22,057 bases of DNA from CAYLLN01 sp036496265 (GTDB taxonomy: Bacteria; Planctomycetota; Planctomycetia; Pirellulales; Pirellulaceae), in assembly GCA_036496265.1 (NCBI GenBank), contig DASXLL010000012.1, positions 1-22,057 on the forward strand, in the 5' to 3' direction. The notes beneath the pieces are model-generated. The model did not search any database. It had not been told where the DNA came from and saw nothing but the letters and a program-made list of their open reading frames with translations. Position 1 is the stretch's first letter. Each line of letters opens with the position of its first letter. The position numbers and the translations under genes are program-made. Shown here piece after piece: positions 7,664 to 16,157 of the stretch.

Positions 7664-8647
7664 CTAACCGCCGTATCCCCGCGGATGCGCTTGAGGCCAG
7701 CGCCAAGCCGTTTCGACGATCGATTCGACCGTCTCGTACTTGGGTGACCAATCGAGCAGCTTGCGAGCCAGCCGCGAATCAGCAATGAGTTCCGGCGGAT
7801 CACCCGGCCGTCGAGGCGCGATTTTTTCGGGAATCTTGTGGCCAGTGATCTTGCGGCAGGCATCGATCACCTCGCGGACACTATATCCCCGGCCCGTGCC
7901 CAGATTCACTTTGATTGACTTGCCAGCCTGCAATCGATCAAGTGCGGCCAAATGGGCCGCGGCCAAATCATCGACGTGGACGTAATCGCGAATGCAGGTG
8001 CCGTCCGCTGTTGGATAGTCGTCACCAAAAATACTGATCGATTCGCGCTGACCGAGAGCGACTTGGAGAACGATAGGAATGAGATGCGATTCGGGCGTAT
8101 GGTCCTCGCCGATCTTGCCATCCGGCGCGGCGCCCGCGGCATTGAAATACCGCAGCGCGGCGAAACCCAAGCCGTGTGCGCCCGCGTAGTCGTCGAGCAT
8201 GTGTTCAACCACTAGCTTGGAAAATCCATACGGATTGATCGGCTGCTGCGGCGTCGTCTCCGCAATCGGCATTTTTTCCGGCGTGCCATATGTCGCCGTC
8301 GTGCTGGAGAAGACGATCTTGCCGACGCCCGCCTGCCGCATCGCTTCCAGCAGGTGAAATGAGCCGACGACGTTGTTGCGATAATAAAGTTCCGGCTTCT
8401 CGACCGACTCACCGACGAGCGCCAGGGCCGCGAAGTGCATCACAGCTTCGATCTTGCGATCTTTGAGTACCGTCGTGAGCTTCGCCTCGTCGTTCAGGTC
8501 GCCCTCGACTAAGAGACCCGCCGGTACTGCCTTTTGATGCCCCCGCGACAAGTTGTCATACACGACCGCTTCATGCCCCGCCGCGAGCAACACCCGCAGG
8601 CAGTGCGAACCGACGTAACCAGCCCCTCCTGTCACCAAAATCCGCAT
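7664..8647 (-). CDS. galE: UDP-glucose 4-epimerase
   Basis: GalE interconverts UDP-glucose and UDP-galactose in the cytoplasm, supplying sugar precursors for envelope and exopolysaccharide synthesis. The protein is an extended short-chain dehydrogenase. It has the NAD-binding Gly-rich loop VTGGAGYVG at residues 5-13, YDNLSRGH after the second strand, the SSTTATYG segment near 114-121, and the catalytic pair Tyr140 and Lys144 in NPYGFSK. DYVHVDDLAAAHLAAL and NLGTGRGYSVREVI match the sugar-binding half. The start at ATG 8647 (327 residues) is preferred to the in-frame TTG at 8656, because AAGGAG at 8658-8663 lies 10 bases before the ATG but only one base before the TTG. It is divergent from the recombinase gene. 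Confidence 0.95.
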   Translation of the reverse strand: MRILVTGGAGYVGSHCLRVLLAAGHEAVVYDNLSRGHQKAVPAGLLVEGDLNDEAKLTTVLKDRKIEAVMHFAALALVGESVEKPELYYRNNVVGSFHLLEAMRQAGVGKIVFSSTTATYGTPEKMPIAETTPQQPINPYGFSKLVVEHMLDDYAGAHGLGFAALRYFNAAGAAPDGKIGEDHTPESHLIPIVLQVALGQRESISIFGDDYPTADGTCIRDYVHVDDLAAAHLAALDRLQAGKSIKVNLGTGRGYSVREVIDACRKITGHKIPEKIAPRRPGDPPELIADSRLARKLLDWSPKYETVESIVETAWRWPQAHPRGYGG

Positions 8648-8675
8648 AAGCGTCAAACTCCTTGATCACTTTTTA

Positions 8676-8702
8676 CCACAGAGGTGCGCGGCCACAGAGA
8701 GG
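8676..8702. repeat. CCACAGAG short direct repeats between galE and the recombinase
   Basis: CCACAGAGG at 8676-8684 and CCACAGAGAGG at 8692-8702 lie in the 95-bp divergent gap. A related GGCACGGAGGGGCAC stretch forms the 3' end of ubiX (minus strand, about 1496-1515). I recall such blocks as dispersed repeats in planctomycete genomes. Confidence 0.45.
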
Positions 8703-8742
8703 AGAAACCGATTCAATACTACGTCGTTTTCCCGAGAACCGC

Positions 8743-9681
8743 ATGCGGACACTGAAACCAAAACTAGTTGCTCCGAAGATCGTGGCCACCGGCGGGCAAG
8801 CCCAGCGGTGGATCGGCGCGTGCCTCGACTATCTGCGAACAGAATGCCACCTCGCGGCTAACACCATCGAAGCATATCGGCGCGACCTGCGGCGGTTCAA
8901 TGAGTGGCTCGGCGGCCGCTACGCCGCGAAGCTGAACGTCCGCGACCTGTCGGACTACATGGCCTGGCTTCCCGGGCAAAAACTCGCCCCGCCAAGCATC
9001 GCCCGGCATATCGTCGCCGTCAAATTATTCTTTCGCTACTTGCAGCTCGAAGGGATCGTTCGCGACAACCCAGTCGAGCTGCTCGGCACGCAGAAAACCT
9101 GGCAGCGCGTGCCGGAAGTGATGTCGGCAGCCATCGTCGATCAACTATTGGCTGCGCCGCAGCCGTACGACGCCTATTTTCGCCGCGATCGGGCACTCCT
9201 CGAATTACTGTATGCCACCGGCTGCCGCGCCTCCGAAGTTTCTAACCTCAAGCTCGCCGATCTACACCTCAATGAGCGATACTGCCTGGCCCACGGCAAG
9301 GGCAGCAAAGACCGGCTGACACCCCTGGGCTCCGCGGCCGTCACCGCCGCCAGCGATTATCTTGCCACCGAGCGACCAAAACTCGCCGAGGGCCGAGGCA
9401 ATCCGCCCTGGCTGCTGCTCTCCCGGGGAGGCAAGCGGCTGCGGCGCGAAGCGATCTGGCTCCTAGTCAAGCGCTATGTCCGTCGCATCGGCGCCAATCC
9501 TGACATCAGTCCCCACACGCTTCGCCACAGCTTCGCCACGCACCTACTCGCCGGCGGAGCCGATCTCCGCCAGGTCCAAGAACTTCTCGGCCACGCCAGC
9601 ATCGCCACCACGCAGATTTACACCCACGTCGATCAAACGCGGCTCAAAAAAGTCCACCGCCAATTTCATCCGCGGGCTTAG
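8743..9681 (+). CDS. xerD: Tyrosine recombinase, XerC/XerD type
   Basis: A site-specific recombinase, most likely one of the pair that resolves chromosome dimers at dif; no dif-like site was identified in the window. From ATG 8743 it has 312 residues, close to the usual length of about 300. The N-terminal core-binding SAM-like domain covers ACLDYLRTECHLAANTIEAY to DNPVELL. Catalytic residues are visible: Arg162 in ATGCRASEVSNL, the lysine in the GKGSKDR hairpin near 186, His258 and Arg261 in SPHTLRHSFATHLL, His284 in LLGHASIATTQIY and the nucleophile Tyr293. A TTG-initiated extension to 8662 would add 27 residues overlapping the repeat region and is rejected. It could instead be an integrase of a lost element, but the canonical XerD motifs favour a housekeeping role. 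Symbol choice between xerC and xerD is not certain. Confidence 0.9.
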   Translation: MRTLKPKLVAPKIVATGGQAQRWIGACLDYLRTECHLAANTIEAYRRDLRRFNEWLGGRYAAKLNVRDLSDYMAWLPGQKLAPPSIARHIVAVKLFFRYLQLEGIVRDNPVELLGTQKTWQRVPEVMSAAIVDQLLAAPQPYDAYFRRDRALLELLYATGCRASEVSNLKLADLHLNERYCLAHGKGSKDRLTPLGSAAVTAASDYLATERPKLAEGRGNPPWLLLSRGGKRLRREAIWLLVKRYVRRIGANPDISPHTLRHSFATHLLAGGADLRQVQELLGHASIATTQIYTHVDQTRLKKVHRQFHPRA

Positions 9682-9684
9682 GAA

Positions 9685-9704
9685 CGGATTTTTTACTCAA
9701 TCCG
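9685..9704. terminator. Weak hairpin between convergent xerD and cytochrome genes
   Basis: CGGATT (9685-9690) and AATCCG (9699-9704) can pair around an 8-nt loop containing TTTT, in the 38-bp gap between two convergent stop codons. Location suits a bidirectional terminator, but the stem is short and no proper T-run follows it. Confidence 0.25.
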
Positions 9705-9719
9705 ACAGAGACAAGCCGT

Positions 9720-12700
9720 TCACTTGGAAAGCTTCGCAGGCGGCGGGACGTCGGGCGTCCAGCGGAAGACTGCATTGTCAAACGGATTATCGCTGACGAA
9801 CCACGGAATTCTGCCGCGCGCATCAGACTCGCCAGTCTTGGCTGGCATCTGAGCCGGCAGCATTGGGTTACGGTGCAACGCTAATTCTTCAGGCGTTTCC
9901 GGGCGCAGGTACATCCGCTGAGCATCATCTTTATTCAGCGGACGAGCGCCGACGCGCCCGAAGACGGCGATCTGATTACCTGATTCATCGACGGCGCGGT
10001 CGCGGTCAAGCGCTTCTGTGATGGCCAGCGCCGGGCCATTTCGCGGCATGCGGCGCGTGGCAATAAGCACCGGCGTCGGCCGCGGGCTGAAACCCGCGTT
10101 GCCCGGCGTATCGGGATTGGTTAGCTGCACGATGCGGAGTCCGTTGCAGCCGTCAGCCAAATATGCGAACTGGCTCGTGTACGTGATGCCGAGCTTCACG
10201 TCATTGAGGTCGTTGATGCAGCCGCCGGCGTCGAAAACCTGGTCGATCACCGGCGTTTCGGGCCGAGTAATATCGACAATGACGAGGCCCTGATGCCCGG
10301 CGGCGATGTAGGCGTACGTGCGGGCCACATAAACGCTGCGGCAATCAGCCAACGGCAAATGCGCAATGGGCCGCGGCCGCGAAAGATCGGTGACATCCAG
10401 GACATGCAAGCCATCGAGGGCACAAACGAACGCGTGGCGGAATTGAACCTGTACGGTGCGAGGCTCCGGAATCTGGTCTTCGCCAATCACCGCCGTGACA
10501 TAAGGATTAAGCGGGTCCTCAAGATTAATCACAACGAGGCCGGCGTCACACGAGATGTAAGCGTAGCTGCCGACGATCGAGATCGCCCGCGCACCGGCGA
10601 GCATGCCTCCAGGGTTATACGTCAGCTCCCGTTCAAGGAAGTTGTTGAGCGGATTGCCGTCGAGCAGCGTGCCCGCGCCGACGAGGATCAAGCCTTCATA
10701 TCGATCGACGAAATACACGTGGGCATAGATCGCGTGAACGGCTTGCTCGTGGTTATCAGCCGATTGCGTGCGCGTGGGATCAGGCGCGAGCGTCGTCGGC
10801 GCCGCGATCCCCGTGGCATAACGCGATGGCACGTGAAATTGCTGACCATACGGTGAAACAGGAGCGGTCGTCATCCGTTGTGAGAAGCCCTTGTGGTCGA
10901 TGAACGCGATGTCAAACGCGCGGAATCCGTCCGCGCCGCAGGCGGCATACAGATATTCACCGCGAGCCTGCACTTGCAGAATCTCTGGTTGAATCAGTGG
11001 ATGCAGGAGTTGGTCGCCGATGTCGCGGCCCGGATGCTCATGTCCAAGTTGCAGTTGCGCGCCACGGGCCAGGTGCTGCTGAAATCGCTGCGGAAACGCG
11101 ATGGCGTGCAGTGAGCTGCCGATCACCGCTTGCGGCTCATCCTGCTCAGTAACAACAACTGCTTCAAACCCGCCCGTTCCTGCCGCGACCCAGCAATATT
11201 TCCCCATGAAGTTCGTGAAATTAGTGCCCTGCATCAGAAGCTGGGCCATGATCGCGTTGTTGTCGTTGTTTTTCGACAGGTGACAGTCCGTGCATTGCTT
11301 CGTCTCGCTGGTGCCCGGAGCCGGATTGAGATTGTGCTTGTTCCCGCCGCGAACCGTGTGCGGCACATTCGTGCTGAAGGCAATTCCCGACAGGCCGCAG
11401 CTCGAAATCGTCTGCTGCTGGTGATAAATGTCCTCGCGGTTGTTATTGTATGAGCTAACATGAATCGCGCATGACGAGCGAGCCGGCCCGATTCGATTGC
11501 CGGTCACGAGGCCATCGCGGCCGAGCATATACACATCGTCGCGTAGCGTCTGGAAGTTGTAATTGACGAGGTTACGCGTAACGTCGCCTTCATTATGGAG
11601 CGCCGGAGCCTTTCGATTCGCTTTCTGCGGCAGGTGACAGCCGAAGCAGCTTGGGTTCCACGACGAATGGCAGGCGATGCAGCTCATGTTCTTGTTCTGA
11701 TGAGCGCACTGATGGCCATCGACGCGTTCATCCGGGTCCGGCTGACCGCCCCACAGCAATTGTCCGCCATCATCCCACCGCACCGTCTTCGCCGCATGCG
11801 ACTTCGCGTTGTAATCAGGATGATCCGGGCGGATCGTGTTCGCCGTTTGCTTGATTTCCCACCATTTTTCCGGCTCGACCATCGACCGCTGGATGAGCTT
11901 GTAGCGCGGCGCGCCGCCGGCGCCCGGCACATCGGCCTTTAGCTCGAAGCGCGGTTGTCGATTCGGCGCAGGTGTGCGCAGCGAAAGCAAATTCGTCCCG
12001 CCGGGCGGAGATGCCGGGCCGCTCGTGGCCATACGGCCAGTCCGCTCGATGCGCTCGGGCGCAGTCTCGCCAGCAGTGCCATGGCAATCAATGCATTGAA
12101 TTTCGATTGCCGCCCGCACTTCGCCGTAGAGCTTCGTGTTGCCGTGGTTGTCTTGCCGGAAGTGGCAATCGACGCAGTGCATGCCTTTTTCGAGGTGAAT
12201 GTCCATCAAGTGCACGGGCACATCGTCGCGGTGCTTGCCGGCAAGCTGCTCGTGCTTCGTCGGCTCGCCCATCGCTTCGCGAAGCTTCTCGGCCGTGTAT
12301 TGGCTGATCTTTTCGCCCTTCCAATCGAGCAAATGGCCCTGGCGGTCCTTTTTGAAAACCGCGCGGAACGCCCAGCCGTGACCGTGAAAGTCGGCGAATT
12401 GCGTGTGCTTCGTGACTGAATTGAGATCGGTGAGATTGGCGAGGAATTGCGGGTCGGACCAGTTGCCGCGAGCGGCCGTCTCGTCGGGGTTGAACATTAG
12501 CGACTGCGTGTATTGCTCCGCAGTCGGATTTTTCTCAACCGACGGATACATGAACTCCCCGTCGGTCTCGTTGTCCCACCACATGTAGCCCAGATAAGAA
12601 TTGACGACGTTCGTGCCCGGGTGAATGTGACACACGATGCACTGGCTCGTCGGCACCCCCACAGTGAAACGGTGCGAAATCGGATGCCCCGGCTCATCCT

Positions 12701-13892
12701 TGGGAATCATCGGATCAACGTTTTTCACGAGCCGCCCGTCGGCCTCCGCCGCGGCCGTGCCCATATTGCCAAATCTGGCATAGGGACCGCTGTGAATGCG
12801 CGAGCGGTCGTTGGCATACACCACGTGACAGCCGGTGCAGCCGCTGGAGCGGTAATCGCCCGCCTTATCGTTCGTGCCGAGGAAATTGAGTGTCGGATCG
12901 AAAAGTCTCGTCTTCTGCAGGCCGATAAAAACCGGGTCGGTGCGATTTTCGGTGCCCAGGCCGCGCAGCGAGAGACGCGTGCGGGGCCGCCCGGATTCTT
13001 CAAGCCGCTCCGGCACGCCAATCTCCGGTCGGAAACGACCGCCTCGCTCGAAAATGCGCAGCACGTTGCCCGGCTGCGTGATTTCAAACCGCGGCTGAGG
13101 ATCAAGGAACGGCAGAACTCCCTTACGAGCCACCTCATACTGCATCAGCGCGACATCGTCGGGCTTCCAGACTGTTTGCAGCCGCTGCGGAACGCCGGTC
13201 GTGCTGTAGCTTTCGCCATACCGCGCCCATTTGTCCGGCACGGCGCCATTGTTATAGAGAGCCGAACCCCACAGCATGCAGCCGTGAGTCATCATGCCCT
13301 TTCTGACTTCCAGCACTTCGCGAGCGTGGCAAGCTCCGCAGCTAATGTGGGCCACGCGGAGATCGCCCGGGTTGACGAAGCGAATAAATTCAGGCGCTTC
13401 ATGATTCAGCAGCGCGTAGGACCGCACAGGATTGCCCGACGTCGGCCACGCCGCCGGCAGGCACGGCTGCACATGGGCCATTTCCTTCGTCGGCGCGTTC
13501 GGGTCGCCACCATGGCAATCACAACAGCCCAGCTTCACCGTCGGCAGGTCGTGCATATCGTGAACGCCCTGATGGCAATTCACGCAGCCCCAGCTCTTCC
13601 GCATCACATCCGCATCGGTCTGGCGATAAAGCTCTTCCGCCGTCATCGCGCCCGGCGGTAAAGGAAAGGGTTCCACTGGGCGCGCCACCACCGCGGATGG
13701 AGTCACTTGCGCATTCTGAAACGAAGCCGGCGCCACCGGCGCAGTTGGACCGTGCGCAGCAGCGTTCTGCTTTGCCGCCGCCGGTCCAAACGGCCACCAT
13801 TGCCACTGCCCCGGCTCGGCTCGAGCCGAAGTCGCAGCAATCGCCAGAATCAGGGCGTTCGTCGGTCCGATTATGAAATTCGAGAATCGCAT
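9720..13892 (-). CDS. Secreted decaheme cytochrome c with C-terminal LVIVD-type beta-propeller
   Basis: A 1390-residue exported electron-transfer protein. The signal peptide MRFSNFIIGPTNALILAIAA ends at TSARA before EPG. Ten CxxCH heme c motifs start at residues 103, 123, 185, 352, 418, 573, 600, 738, 749 and 867. A tryptophan- and proline-rich linker precedes the first. From about residue 900 the protein changes to repeats such as GLVVINLEDPLNP (near 1118), GLHVLDVTDLSRP (near 1160), GLVIVDITRPETP (near 1202) and GLRIVQLTNPDTP (near 1250), which fit an LVIVD-type propeller. The start at 13892 has a weak AGAGAAG upstream; a longer in-frame ORF back to 14033 would overlap the porin gene and delay the signal peptide, so it is rejected. 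It follows the porin gene by 28 bp, so a shared transcript is likely. I infer periplasmic or cell-surface electron transfer; no lipid anchor is visible. Confidence 0.9.
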   Translation of the reverse strand: MRFSNFIIGPTNALILAIAATSARAEPGQWQWWPFGPAAAKQNAAAHGPTAPVAPASFQNAQVTPSAVVARPVEPFPLPPGAMTAEELYRQTDADVMRKSWGCVNCHQGVHDMHDLPTVKLGCCDCHGGDPNAPTKEMAHVQPCLPAAWPTSGNPVRSYALLNHEAPEFIRFVNPGDLRVAHISCGACHAREVLEVRKGMMTHGCMLWGSALYNNGAVPDKWARYGESYSTTGVPQRLQTVWKPDDVALMQYEVARKGVLPFLDPQPRFEITQPGNVLRIFERGGRFRPEIGVPERLEESGRPRTRLSLRGLGTENRTDPVFIGLQKTRLFDPTLNFLGTNDKAGDYRSSGCTGCHVVYANDRSRIHSGPYARFGNMGTAAAEADGRLVKNVDPMIPKDEPGHPISHRFTVGVPTSQCIVCHIHPGTNVVNSYLGYMWWDNETDGEFMYPSVEKNPTAEQYTQSLMFNPDETAARGNWSDPQFLANLTDLNSVTKHTQFADFHGHGWAFRAVFKKDRQGHLLDWKGEKISQYTAEKLREAMGEPTKHEQLAGKHRDDVPVHLMDIHLEKGMHCVDCHFRQDNHGNTKLYGEVRAAIEIQCIDCHGTAGETAPERIERTGRMATSGPASPPGGTNLLSLRTPAPNRQPRFELKADVPGAGGAPRYKLIQRSMVEPEKWWEIKQTANTIRPDHPDYNAKSHAAKTVRWDDGGQLLWGGQPDPDERVDGHQCAHQNKNMSCIACHSSWNPSCFGCHLPQKANRKAPALHNEGDVTRNLVNYNFQTLRDDVYMLGRDGLVTGNRIGPARSSCAIHVSSYNNNREDIYHQQQTISSCGLSGIAFSTNVPHTVRGGNKHNLNPAPGTSETKQCTDCHLSKNNDNNAIMAQLLMQGTNFTNFMGKYCWVAAGTGGFEAVVVTEQDEPQAVIGSSLHAIAFPQRFQQHLARGAQLQLGHEHPGRDIGDQLLHPLIQPEILQVQARGEYLYAACGADGFRAFDIAFIDHKGFSQRMTTAPVSPYGQQFHVPSRYATGIAAPTTLAPDPTRTQSADNHEQAVHAIYAHVYFVDRYEGLILVGAGTLLDGNPLNNFLERELTYNPGGMLAGARAISIVGSYAYISCDAGLVVINLEDPLNPYVTAVIGEDQIPEPRTVQVQFRHAFVCALDGLHVLDVTDLSRPRPIAHLPLADCRSVYVARTYAYIAAGHQGLVIVDITRPETPVIDQVFDAGGCINDLNDVKLGITYTSQFAYLADGCNGLRIVQLTNPDTPGNAGFSPRPTPVLIATRRMPRNGPALAITEALDRDRAVDESGNQIAVFGRVGARPLNKDDAQRMYLRPETPEELALHRNPMLPAQMPAKTGESDARGRIPWFVSDNPFDNAVFRWTPDVPPPAKLSK

Positions 13893-13920
13893 CCGTGCTT
13901 CTCTGCGGTAAACAGGTTCG

Positions 13921-15843
13921 CTAGTAAGTGACCACTGCATTGATAAACGCCGCGCCCATGACATCGACTTTCCCAACCAGCGGGTTATAAAGATCCCGAA
14001 AACCGCCTGCTGGCAGCAAGAACGACGCGCCACCGGTGAAAATAATGTTGTTGTTCAGCCGCGGCCGATATTCGCCGCCCAGGCTGAAGTCGGTGCCGAT
14101 GTGGTCGGAAATGTCGCCTTGGAAGACGAATGTCTTGAGCACTTCGGTCTGGTTGAACCACAAGAAGTTGACGTTGCCGATCAGCCGTAGCTTTTGCGTC
14201 ACTTCCGCGTCCATGCCCAGGTTGATGAGCTGCAAACCGGGATTCACGAAATTTTGCTGGCCTTCTGTCTTCGTGGCCCGCAAGTCCGGCACGAGGCTAA
14301 AGCGGTTGGTCAGCTCGACGCCAAACAGTTTGATCTGTTGCCGCTGCCAGTAGCTGAATTGCCCGCCGGCGAACTGCGGATTGTCGAAAATGGTATCAAA
14401 GCCCGTCGCGTTATGATCGTTCGGGTTGGAGTCGCCGCTCGCGAAGAAATACGACGCCCGAAATCGCAGCCAGTCCGGACTGTACGACAGCTCGAGCGCG
14501 AACATCTGCGCGTTGATGTTCTGCGGCCGGCCAGCGATCGGATTCAGATCGTCCTTGCCAAGCACCCAATAAAATTGGTGCGAAATGTTGATCTGGTTGA
14601 TATGGCCATCGCCCGCCCAGCCCAGATAATGCGAGCTAATCGTATGCGGAGCAAACACGCCAACCGGCGCTGGCCGCACGAGAAAATCATTCTCGTCGAA
14701 CTTCGTGCTCGGCAAATCATGGTTGAAGTGGTAGCTCATCTGGGCCGTATAGCCGGGCCAAATGAAGTCTTGCCGGTAATAGTTGGCGATGTACGTATTC
14801 TGGTGCCGGTCGTTGAACGTGTTGAGGAAGCTGTTGGTGTCTTTCTCAGTTTGATCGACGAACACGAGGTTGAATTGGTCCCGGTTGGAATTGCGATTGC
14901 CGAACAATCGCACCATGCGGTTGGTGTCGGCAAAGACAAATCCGCGGAAATCGGATACGAAAAGCTGGGAGCCGGCCCGCACGGACGCGAAATCATAATT
15001 CGGACTCAGATCAGCGAGCTTTGTCTCGAAAAACCATTCTTCGAGTGCGTAGTCGAAGCGCGTGCGGGCCGTCCCTTTGCGGACATCCGGGCTCACCACG
15101 CCCAACTCGTCCACGACGAGATCATTAATGTTGAAGATCTGCGTGACCTTGATCCGCCAATCGGCCGGCTTAAACGCCCCATCGCCATGCACCAGATCGA
15201 ATGACAACACCATGTTGTCTTGCATGAGGAACTGATCCGGATCGCCAAAAAATTCAGCCGAGTTCGGGTGGGACGTGCTTTCGAATGGCGTCGTCGGCGT
15301 TGGCACCTGCCGCGCTTCGAGCAGCAAATCCTCGGTGGCCGTGACCGTGAGGAAATTGTTCTGACCGACGATCGGGTAATCGCCTTTGATGACGTTTTGG
15401 CGATACGGATTGCGCACGTTCCCCGGCTGATACGGATAATCCTCCGTCAGCGGATGGCCGCGGCCGTAGCGATCCCACTCGGGAAAGCCGATCCGCCAGC
15501 GGTCTTCCATTGGCACGAAGTGGCTGTCCTGCTGCATCTCGCGCGGCAAGATTCCTGACGGCCCGGTATAGCCGAGCGGCGAATCGACCGGCCACACGAG
15601 CGGCGGCACATAGCCATCGTCCACAATGACGCTCGGCAGGCCCGCGAAATCTTGTGGCACACGATCGAGCGACTGATCGCTGAGAATTTCGGGGCCGGGA
15701 AGCGATTGTGCATTGACCTGCGACGACGTCAGGAGAATCGAGAGTAGCACGCACGGGAAGCAGACCCGTGCGGCCCACTTCAACGCGCGCAGCAGCAACC
15801 CGCTTGCGCAATAGCTCCAAGATGTGCCCCCCGGCAACTGCAT
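13921..15843 (-). CDS. Predicted outer-membrane beta-barrel (porin-like) protein
   Basis: A 640-residue exported protein. A long N-terminal signal segment (hydrophobic core VCFPCVLLSILLTSSQ) ends at VNA before QSLPGPE. An extracytoplasmic region of about 150 residues rich in Pro, Tyr and Asp follows (GDYPIVGQNNFLTVTATEDL). The rest is alternating hydrophobic/polar strands, many with aromatic girdle residues, for example MVLSFDLVHGDGAF, WLRFRASYFFASGD, KLRLIGNVNFLWFN and DFSLGGEYRPRL. It ends in AAFINAVVTY, a terminal aromatic residue as expected for BAM-assembled barrels. An in-frame stop just upstream of ATG 15843 fixes the start. It is first in a two-gene unit with the decaheme cytochrome, and so is a candidate sheath or pore partner for it. 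No named porin family was recognised; strand number was not computed. Confidence 0.78.
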   Translation of the reverse strand: MQLPGGTSWSYCASGLLLRALKWAARVCFPCVLLSILLTSSQVNAQSLPGPEILSDQSLDRVPQDFAGLPSVIVDDGYVPPLVWPVDSPLGYTGPSGILPREMQQDSHFVPMEDRWRIGFPEWDRYGRGHPLTEDYPYQPGNVRNPYRQNVIKGDYPIVGQNNFLTVTATEDLLLEARQVPTPTTPFESTSHPNSAEFFGDPDQFLMQDNMVLSFDLVHGDGAFKPADWRIKVTQIFNINDLVVDELGVVSPDVRKGTARTRFDYALEEWFFETKLADLSPNYDFASVRAGSQLFVSDFRGFVFADTNRMVRLFGNRNSNRDQFNLVFVDQTEKDTNSFLNTFNDRHQNTYIANYYRQDFIWPGYTAQMSYHFNHDLPSTKFDENDFLVRPAPVGVFAPHTISSHYLGWAGDGHINQINISHQFYWVLGKDDLNPIAGRPQNINAQMFALELSYSPDWLRFRASYFFASGDSNPNDHNATGFDTIFDNPQFAGGQFSYWQRQQIKLFGVELTNRFSLVPDLRATKTEGQQNFVNPGLQLINLGMDAEVTQKLRLIGNVNFLWFNQTEVLKTFVFQGDISDHIGTDFSLGGEYRPRLNNNIIFTGGASFLLPAGGFRDLYNPLVGKVDVMGAAFINAVVTY

Positions 15844-16157
15844 CGATCACAGCCTCAATGTTTGCGCAGGGCGATCCGTCGCCCTGGCAAGGTGTATCGA
15901 ATGAATCGACCTTGCTGATTGCGTCAATGAAATCAAATTTTCCGGTTTTGCGAGCCGATGCCAGACAGTGGCTGACCACGCGCCCCCTGTCGTACTCACT
16001 GAATGACTTAAGTCATTGTGACCACACCATTTGCAGTCGCTGGGGGGCTTATTTCGTGGAGACGCAATAAGCGATATGTGGCGATCCGCCCCGCGAATCC
16101 ATACACTGAAACTCCATAGGTTTTGTGCGATTTAGCACGGCCGCCAAAACACCGAAT
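15844..16157. other. Divergent regulatory region of the cytochrome locus
   Basis: The 314-bp gap separates the start codons of the porin-cytochrome unit (leftward) and the LEPR-XLL/dockerin gene (rightward), so both promoters should lie here. It holds one perfect 16-bp palindrome. I could not assign -35/-10 boxes on either strand with any confidence, and no small gene was recognised. Confidence 0.6.
16002..16017. promoter_or_regulatory. Perfect 16-bp palindrome, candidate operator
   Basis: AATGACTTAAGTCATT equals its own reverse complement and lies between the two divergent transcription units, 159 bp from the porin start and 141 bp from the rightward ATG. Size, symmetry and position suit a dimeric regulator such as an FNR/CRP-like or TetR/LysR-type protein; the half-site TGACTT is not a match to a specific consensus that I can name. 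Confidence 0.45.

Noticed and set aside
10081..10098. CGCGGG / CCCGCG hairpin inside the cytochrome gene as another inserted repeat
   Set aside because: It encodes part of GFSPRPTP, which flows from the propeller repeat and looks like ordinary protein sequence as I recall from similar proteins, so chance pairing in GC-rich DNA is more likely.
13893..14033. N-terminal extension of the cytochrome reading frame into the porin gene
   Set aside because: The extension overlaps the 3' end of the porin gene and puts 47 residues before a good signal peptide; ATG 13892 gives a normal secreted protein.
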